Origin: Curtobacterium sp. BH-2-1-1
GTDB lineage: Bacteria; Actinomycetota; Actinomycetes; Actinomycetales; Microbacteriaceae
Direction of reading: 5' to 3'
Assembly (NCBI RefSeq): GCF_001806325.1
Contig: NZ_CP017580.1
Span: 2,976,001 to 3,040,000, forward strand
DNA length: 64,000 nucleotides
Both the position numbers and the translations under genes were made by a program. The notes under the pieces were generated by a model, which ran no database searches, was not told where the DNA came from, and saw only the letters and a list, made by a program, of their open reading frames with translations. Shown here one piece after another: positions 59,731 through 64,000 of the stretch. The number at the start of each line of letters is the position of its first letter. Position 1 is the first letter of the stretch.

Positions 59731-60717
59731 TCAGGCGAGCGCCGCGCGCTCCTTGAGGGGCTCCCACCATGCGCGGTTGTCGCGGTACCACTGGACGACG
59801 TCGGCGAGACCCTGCTCGAACGGCACCTGCGGCTCGTAGCCGAGCTCCGCCTGGATCTTCGAGATGTCGACCGAGTAGCGGAGGTCGTGGCCGAGGCGGT
59901 CGGCGACGCGGTCGACGTACGACCAGTCCTTGCCGGTCGCGTCGAGCAGCAGCTGGGTGAGCTCCTTGTTGGTGAGCTCGGTGCCGCCGCCGATGTTGTA
60001 GATCTCGCCCGCGCGGCCCTTGGTGAGCACCAGCGCGATGCCACGGGTGTGGTCGTCGACGTGCAGCCAGTCGCGGATGTTGTTGCCCTCGCCGTAGAGC
60101 GGGACGTGCTTGTCGTCGATGAGGTTCGTGACGAACAGCGGGATGACCTTCTCGGGGAAGTGGTACGGCCCGTAGTTGTTCGAGCAGCGCGTGATCGAGA
60201 GGTTCAGCCCGTGCGTGCGGTGGTAGCTGCGGGCGAGCAGGTCGCTGCCGGCCTTCGACGCCGAGTACGGCGAGTTCGGCTCGAGCGGACGCTCCTCGTC
60301 CCACGAGCCCTCGCTGATGGAGCCGTAGACCTCGTCGGTGGAGACGTGCACGAAGCGCTCGGTGCCGTGCCGGAGCGCGGCGTCGAGCAGACGCTGGGTG
60401 CCGACGACGTTCGTCTCGACGAAGATGCCGGAGTCGCGGACCGAGCGGTCGACGTGGGACTCGGCGGCGAAGTGCACGATGGCGTCGATGCCGGGGATGA
60501 CCTCGTCGAGCTTCGCCGCGTCGCGGATGTCGCCCTGCACGAAGGTGTAGCGCGGCGAGTCCGCGACGGGGGCGAGGTTCTCGAGGTTGCCCGAGTAGGT
60601 CAGGGCGTCGTAGACGACGACCTCGGCGCCCTCGAGTCCGGGGTACGCGTCCTGCAGGGTGCGACGGACGAAGTTCGAGCCGATGAAGCCGGCTCCGCCG
60701 GTGACGAGGATCTTCAC
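59731..60717 (-). CDS. rfbB: dTDP-glucose 4,6-dehydratase
   Basis: A 328-residue NAD-dependent dehydratase, second step of dTDP-rhamnose synthesis. ILVTGGAGFIGSNFV is the dinucleotide fold, HFAAESHVDRSV, VSTDEVYGS and YSASKAGSD the catalytic segments, and RCSNNYGPYHFPEKVIPLF the substrate site. AAGGA lies about ten bases upstream of the GTG. The GTG overlaps the stop of the upstream DUF2142 gene by 4 bp. Confidence 0.95.
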   Translation of the reverse strand: MKILVTGGAGFIGSNFVRRTLQDAYPGLEGAEVVVYDALTYSGNLENLAPVADSPRYTFVQGDIRDAAKLDEVIPGIDAIVHFAAESHVDRSVRDSGIFVETNVVGTQRLLDAALRHGTERFVHVSTDEVYGSISEGSWDEERPLEPNSPYSASKAGSDLLARSYHRTHGLNLSITRCSNNYGPYHFPEKVIPLFVTNLIDDKHVPLYGEGNNIRDWLHVDDHTRGIALVLTKGRAGEIYNIGGGTELTNKELTQLLLDATGKDWSYVDRVADRLGHDLRYSVDISKIQAELGYEPQVPFEQGLADVVQWYRDNRAWWEPLKERAALA

Positions 60718-62297
60718 GAGGTCAGGTTCCTTTTCGGAGTCGGTGACGTTGGATCGATGGACGAGTGTAGCGGGGCGTCCCGGAGCAGCAGGTTCCGGCG
60801 GGCCTCGACGAGCGCCCAGACCACCGCGACGGCGGCGAGGAGCAGCACCACGACGAAGCCGTACCGGCCGGCGGGCGTCAGGTTCACGAGTCGACCGAGA
60901 CCGGCGACCGTGACCTGCAGGTGGGTGTTCTCGTAGAAGCCGCGGTAGGCGACCGTCAGGCCGTAGAGCCCGATCACGGGGAAGCCCCAGAGCGCGAAGG
61001 AACCGACGCGGCCGCGCTCCGGTGCGCTCGTCACGAGGTTCCGCCACGCGATCGCGCTGACGGCGATGAGCGGGACGAGCCCGATGAACAGGTAGCGGCC
61101 CTGTGCGCCGGCGATGAGCTGCGTGTCGTCGTACGAGGAGAAGTTGTTCTGCAGCTGGATCACGAGCGTCAGCGCCGGCAGGACGAGCAGCACGATCGCC
61201 GTGCTGCGCTGCGCCGTGCGACGGAACGCCCACCCGACGATCACGGCGAGGGCGATGACGGTCAGGGAGTCCGTGAGGATCTGCGTCATCGGGTAGCGGA
61301 GCGCACCGAACTGCCCCCAGAACGACGAGGTGAGGCGGTCCCACTCGACGTTCATGAACTCGCCGAAGTTGGCGCTCGTCTCGCGGCCCCACGGCTTGTC
61401 CTGGCGGACGGCGCTCACGCCGTCGGGCTGGAGCGTGCCGAAGAGGACCAGGTTGCGGATCCACCACCACGAGCCGGCCGCGGCGACGATCGCGCCGGCG
61501 ACGGCGGTCCGGCCGATGCGGGCGCCCCACGACAGGGTCCCGTGGCCGGCGACGAGCAGGGCGATCGCGACGAACGGCACCGTCGGCAGCCCGGTGCCCT
61601 TCACCGAGCAGACCGCGGCGACGGCCACCCCGAGCCACACGGCGATGCGCCACCGATGGTCGCCGGTGAGGGCTCGGGCGGCCAGCCACGAGATCACGGC
61701 ACCGAGCACGATGACGGGCGCGTCGTTCGTGACGGACGAGCCGATCTGCGCCAGCTGCGGCACGGCGAACAGGGCGAGGACGCCCACGATCGCGGTGCGC
61801 GGGGAGCGGGTGACCCGCCGGACGGTCGCCCACGTCAGGAACGGCAGCGGGAGCAGCATCACGACGTCCATCAGGCGCAGGGCCATGACGCCGATGTCCC
61901 AGCGCAGGTGGAAGAACCCGATCGCCTTGAGCACGACCGCACCGACGCCGTAGTACGTCGGCGGGTGCTGCGACATCTGGTTGACGAAGTCGTGGTTGCC
62001 CGGGTTCTCCGCCGTGAGCTGTGCGACGGTCTCGCGGTCCGCCGCGGCGACGTTCGTGGACTGCCCCTGCTCGACGTACGTCGTCTTGAGCAGGTCCATG
62101 TCGCCCGGCGCCGGCCACCCCTTGCCGAGCGCGAGCTGTTCGGCGGCGTCGAAGTGCGCTGCCTCGTCCGGGGCCGCGAACATCGGCGTCAGGAAGGCCC
62201 ACAGCGTGAGCAGCAGCGCGAACGCAGCCGTCAGTGCGATGACGGCGCGTCGTTCCCCCCGGGTCACCGGCAGTGCAACGGTGACCTCAGTCGCCAT
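60714..62297 (-). CDS. DUF2142 polytopic membrane protein, copy 2 (probable glycosyltransferase)
   Basis: A 527-residue paralogue of the protein at 45574-47151, sharing the motifs FAAPDEAAHFDAAEQLA, MSQHPPTYYGVGAVVLK, QIGSSVTNDAPVIVLG and SVKGTGLPTVPF in the same order. About twelve hydrophobic segments are visible. It overlaps the upstream GtrB-like transferase gene by 11 bp and rfbB by 4 bp, so a role in building the rhamnose-containing glycan from lipid-linked sugars is likely. The reaction is not established for this family. Confidence 0.78.
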   Translation of the reverse strand: MATEVTVALPVTRGERRAVIALTAAFALLLTLWAFLTPMFAAPDEAAHFDAAEQLALGKGWPAPGDMDLLKTTYVEQGQSTNVAAADRETVAQLTAENPGNHDFVNQMSQHPPTYYGVGAVVLKAIGFFHLRWDIGVMALRLMDVVMLLPLPFLTWATVRRVTRSPRTAIVGVLALFAVPQLAQIGSSVTNDAPVIVLGAVISWLAARALTGDHRWRIAVWLGVAVAAVCSVKGTGLPTVPFVAIALLVAGHGTLSWGARIGRTAVAGAIVAAAGSWWWIRNLVLFGTLQPDGVSAVRQDKPWGRETSANFGEFMNVEWDRLTSSFWGQFGALRYPMTQILTDSLTVIALAVIVGWAFRRTAQRSTAIVLLVLPALTLVIQLQNNFSSYDDTQLIAGAQGRYLFIGLVPLIAVSAIAWRNLVTSAPERGRVGSFALWGFPVIGLYGLTVAYRGFYENTHLQVTVAGLGRLVNLTPAGRYGFVVVLLLAAVAVVWALVEARRNLLLRDAPLHSSIDPTSPTPKRNLTS

Positions 62298-63228
62298 AGC
62301 GCTGGAGTTTCTGCAGGTCGAGCTGTTCCTCGGCCAGCGTGCGGTTGAGCCGCGTGAGGTCGGCGACGACGCCGATCACGATGCTGAGCACCGCGGTGAT
62401 GAGCAGGACCACCCCGAGGATGATCGACTGCAGGTGGTTGCCGCCGGTGTGCATCGCGAGGAGCACCAGGTACCGGACGAGCGGCCACGCTCCGAGCGCG
62501 CCGAGGATCGCCGCGACCCAGAGGAAGAGCGCCATCGGGCGGTACATCAGGTACACGCGGGCGATCGCCGACCCGGACTGGAACATGTGCTGCCAGATGT
62601 TCTTGAACAGGCGGGACTCGCGCGTCTTCGGGTTCGTCGTGATCGGGATCGACGCGATCGCCAGGCGCTTGTACCCGGCCTGCACGATCGTCTCCATGCA
62701 GTAGCTGAAGCGCGTCACGATGTTGAGGCGGATGAGCGAGTACTTCGAGTACGCGCGGAACCCGCTCGCGGCGTCCGGCAGGTCGAGACCCGCCGCGCGC
62801 GAGGCGACCCACGAGCCGAAGCGCTGCATGAGCTTCTTGAACCCGGAGAAGTGCTCGATCGTCCGGGTCTGGCGGTCGCCGATCACGATCTCGGCTTCCT
62901 TGCGGAGGATCGGCTGGACCAGCTCGGCGATGTGCGCCTGCGGGTACTGGTTGTCACCGTCGGTGTTCACGACGATGTCGGCGCCGTGGAGCAGCGCGTA
63001 GTCGACGCCGTCCCGGAACGACCGGGCGAGGCCCATGTTCGTGGTGTGGTGCACGAAGTGCCGGACACCGTGCTCCTTGGCGACCTCGACCGTGCGGTCG
63101 GTGCTGCCGTCGTTGATGACCAGGATCTCGATCTCGTCGATGCCGTCGATCTGCTTCGGGATCGAGTCGATGACGCTGGCGAGGGTGTTCTCCTCGTTGA
63201 GGCAGGGGATCTGGACGAATAGCTTCAC
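62287..63228 (-). CDS. GT2 glycosyltransferase, polyprenyl-phosphate sugar synthase (GtrB/DPM-like)
   Basis: A 313-residue enzyme. The catalytic GT-A domain has VQIPCLNEENTLASVIDSIPKQ, LVINDGSTDRTVEVAKEHG and IVVNTDGDNQYPQAHI (acidic metal motif). Two hydrophobic segments lie at the C terminus (LFLWVAAILGALGAWPLVRYLVLLAM and IILGVVLLITAVLSIVIGVVADL). Relatives make dolichyl- or decaprenyl-phosphate sugars used by GT-C enzymes such as the neighbouring DUF2142 protein. A TAGGCT box on the minus strand at 63278-63283 would give a leader of about 42 nt. Confidence 0.87.
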   Translation of the reverse strand: MKLFVQIPCLNEENTLASVIDSIPKQIDGIDEIEILVINDGSTDRTVEVAKEHGVRHFVHHTTNMGLARSFRDGVDYALLHGADIVVNTDGDNQYPQAHIAELVQPILRKEAEIVIGDRQTRTIEHFSGFKKLMQRFGSWVASRAAGLDLPDAASGFRAYSKYSLIRLNIVTRFSYCMETIVQAGYKRLAIASIPITTNPKTRESRLFKNIWQHMFQSGSAIARVYLMYRPMALFLWVAAILGALGAWPLVRYLVLLAMHTGGNHLQSIILGVVLLITAVLSIVIGVVADLTRLNRTLAEEQLDLQKLQRYGD

Positions 63229-63277
63229 GGGCTCGCTTGGTCTCGTTTCGGGAGTCGGCAGTGCGCAGAACCATGAC

Positions 63278-63307
63278 AGCCTATGCGAACTCGCGCCTTG
63301 CTAGGCT
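63278..63307. promoter_or_regulatory. Divergent promoters for the GT2 operon and rfbC
   Basis: On the plus strand TAGGCT (63302-63307) ends 6 nt before the rfbC GTG, implying no leader. On the minus strand TAGGCT (63278-63283) lies 49 bp from the GT2 ATG. The same hexamer drives both sides of the rhamnose locus. Confidence 0.5.
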
Positions 63308-63313
63308 TCCCCG

Positions 63314-63922
63314 GTGCAGATCCGCGAACTGAAGATCCCCGGCGCGTGGGAGTTCACGCCCGTCCAGCACGGCGACGCACGAGGAGCATTCCTCGAGGCG
63401 TACCGGGCCGACGTCCTCGAGGAGACGGTCGGCCACCCGCTCGACCTGCGGCAGGTGAACATGTCGATCTCGGCGGCCGGCGTCGCACGGGGCATCCACT
63501 ACGCCCTCGTCGCGCCGAGCCAGGCGAAGTACGTCACCGCCGTCCGCGGGGCGTTCATCGACTACATCGTCGACATCCGCGTGGGCTCCCCGACGTTCGG
63601 GCAGTGGGACTCTGTCCGCATCGACGACGTCGACCGCAAGGCTGTGTACCTGTCCGAGGGGCTCGGGCACGCGATCGTCGCGCTCGAGGACCAGTCGACG
63701 GTGAACTACCTGGTCAGCGCGCACTACAACCCCGAGCGCGAGAAGGGGATCACGATCCTCGACCCGACCGTGGGACTCACGCTGCCGGACGGGCTCGGCG
63801 AGCCGGTCCTCTCCGAGAAGGACACCAGCGCACCGACCCTCGAGCAGGCTGCCGCCGCAGGGCTGCTCCCCACCTACGAGGAGTGCTTGGCCTACACCGA
63901 GTCCCTCCGTACGACGAAGTAA
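63314..63922 (+). CDS. rfbC: dTDP-4-dehydrorhamnose 3,5-epimerase
   Basis: A 202-residue cupin-fold epimerase, third step of dTDP-rhamnose synthesis. WEFTPVQHGDARGAFLEAYR, QVNMSISAAGVARGIHYALV with the catalytic histidine, KYVTAVRGAFIDYIVDIRVGSPTFGQW and YLSEGLGHAIVALED match RmlC. The common RGLHFQ is here RGIHYA, a conservative variant. The GTG start and missing ribosome site fit leaderless expression. It precedes rfbA by 19 bp. Confidence 0.92.
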   Translation: MQIRELKIPGAWEFTPVQHGDARGAFLEAYRADVLEETVGHPLDLRQVNMSISAAGVARGIHYALVAPSQAKYVTAVRGAFIDYIVDIRVGSPTFGQWDSVRIDDVDRKAVYLSEGLGHAIVALEDQSTVNYLVSAHYNPEREKGITILDPTVGLTLPDGLGEPVLSEKDTSAPTLEQAAAAGLLPTYEECLAYTESLRTTK

Positions 63923-63941
63923 CGAAGCAAAGGACGCACCC

Positions 63942-64000
63942 GTGAAGGGCATCATCCTCGCCGGGGGTTCCGGCACCCGTCTCTGGCCGATCACCAAGGG
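63942..64000 (+). CDS. rfbA: 5' end of glucose-1-phosphate thymidylyltransferase
   Basis: The first 19 complete codons, starting at a GTG at 63942, read VKGIILAGGSGTRLWPITK, the nucleotide-binding loop of RmlA, first step of dTDP-rhamnose synthesis. AAAGGA at 63929-63934 lies seven bases upstream. The gene runs off the window. Confidence 0.9.
   Translation, partial: MKGIILAGGSGTRLWPITK

Noticed and set aside
1..64000. CRISPR arrays, tRNA or rRNA genes
   Set aside because: No regularly spaced direct repeats, cloverleaf with a T-loop motif or rRNA-like stretches were noticed by eye; the few gaps are too short or lack such patterns. A covariance-model search was not possible.

Overview
The window is strongly GC-rich, densely coded DNA. 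Protein content and gene order point to an actinobacterium of the family Microbacteriaceae, probably a plant- or soil-associated genus such as Curtobacterium. That placement is an inference from the PTS mannitol locus, the SdhCDAB order, the AccA3-type carboxylase with an epsilon subunit, the rhamnose cell-wall locus, a GH6 cellulase and many leaderless starts. No rRNA, tRNA, CRISPR array, phage or classical insertion sequence was recognised.

Layout. 0.1-6.5 kb: phosphotransferase and mannitol block. HPr and a DeoR-type repressor read leftwards; enzyme I, MtlA (IICB), MtlF (IIA) and MtlD read rightwards from the shared intergenic region. 6.5-11.2 kb: lipid kinase, a wall-anchored ice-binding-like protein, a quinone oxidoreductase and two DUF805 membrane proteins. 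11.3-15.6 kb: a stand-alone TNT-domain protein, then succinate dehydrogenase sdhCDAB. 15.6-18.2 kb: a mannosyltransferase divergent from mannose-1-phosphate guanylyltransferase. 18.4-30.1 kb: a nucleoside uptake and salvage block (BMP lipoprotein, ABC ATPase, two permeases, cytidine deaminase, thymidine phosphorylase, adenosine deaminase, purine nucleoside phosphorylase, phosphosugar mutase). It contains an unusual PTS EIIA-EIIB pair with no EIIC. 30.2-31.35 kb: a PD-(D/E)XK nuclease-like gene bracketed by two related perfect palindromes. 31.4-42.3 kb: acyl-CoA carboxylase alpha, Maf, an RNA methyltransferase, a response regulator/kinase/partner operon, carboxylase beta and epsilon, biotin ligase and a small membrane protein. 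42.4-64 kb: a cell-wall or exopolysaccharide region with UDP-glucose dehydrogenase, glycosyltransferases, GtrA, a flippase-like protein, OafA acyltransferase and the dTDP-rhamnose genes. purK and purE lie inside it, separated by a GH6 cellulase and a glycosyltransferase.

How the parts work together. Mannitol enters through MtlA/MtlF, energised by enzyme I and HPr, and MtlD oxidises the phosphate to fructose-6-phosphate. Imported nucleosides are deaminated and phosphorolysed; the mutase returns the pentose-1-phosphate to central metabolism. The 42-64 kb genes make and modify a rhamnose- and uronate-containing surface polymer.

Non-coding structure is the most unusual aspect. One palindrome family (arms around GGAGGCGCGGTGCC) sits at convergent gene junctions and has one copy inside the maf coding sequence. 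A second family (core GAACCACG..CCGAC) brackets the nuclease-like gene. At least eleven genes have a TANNNT box, mostly TAGGCT-like, 6-7 nt before the start codon, the signature of leaderless transcripts.
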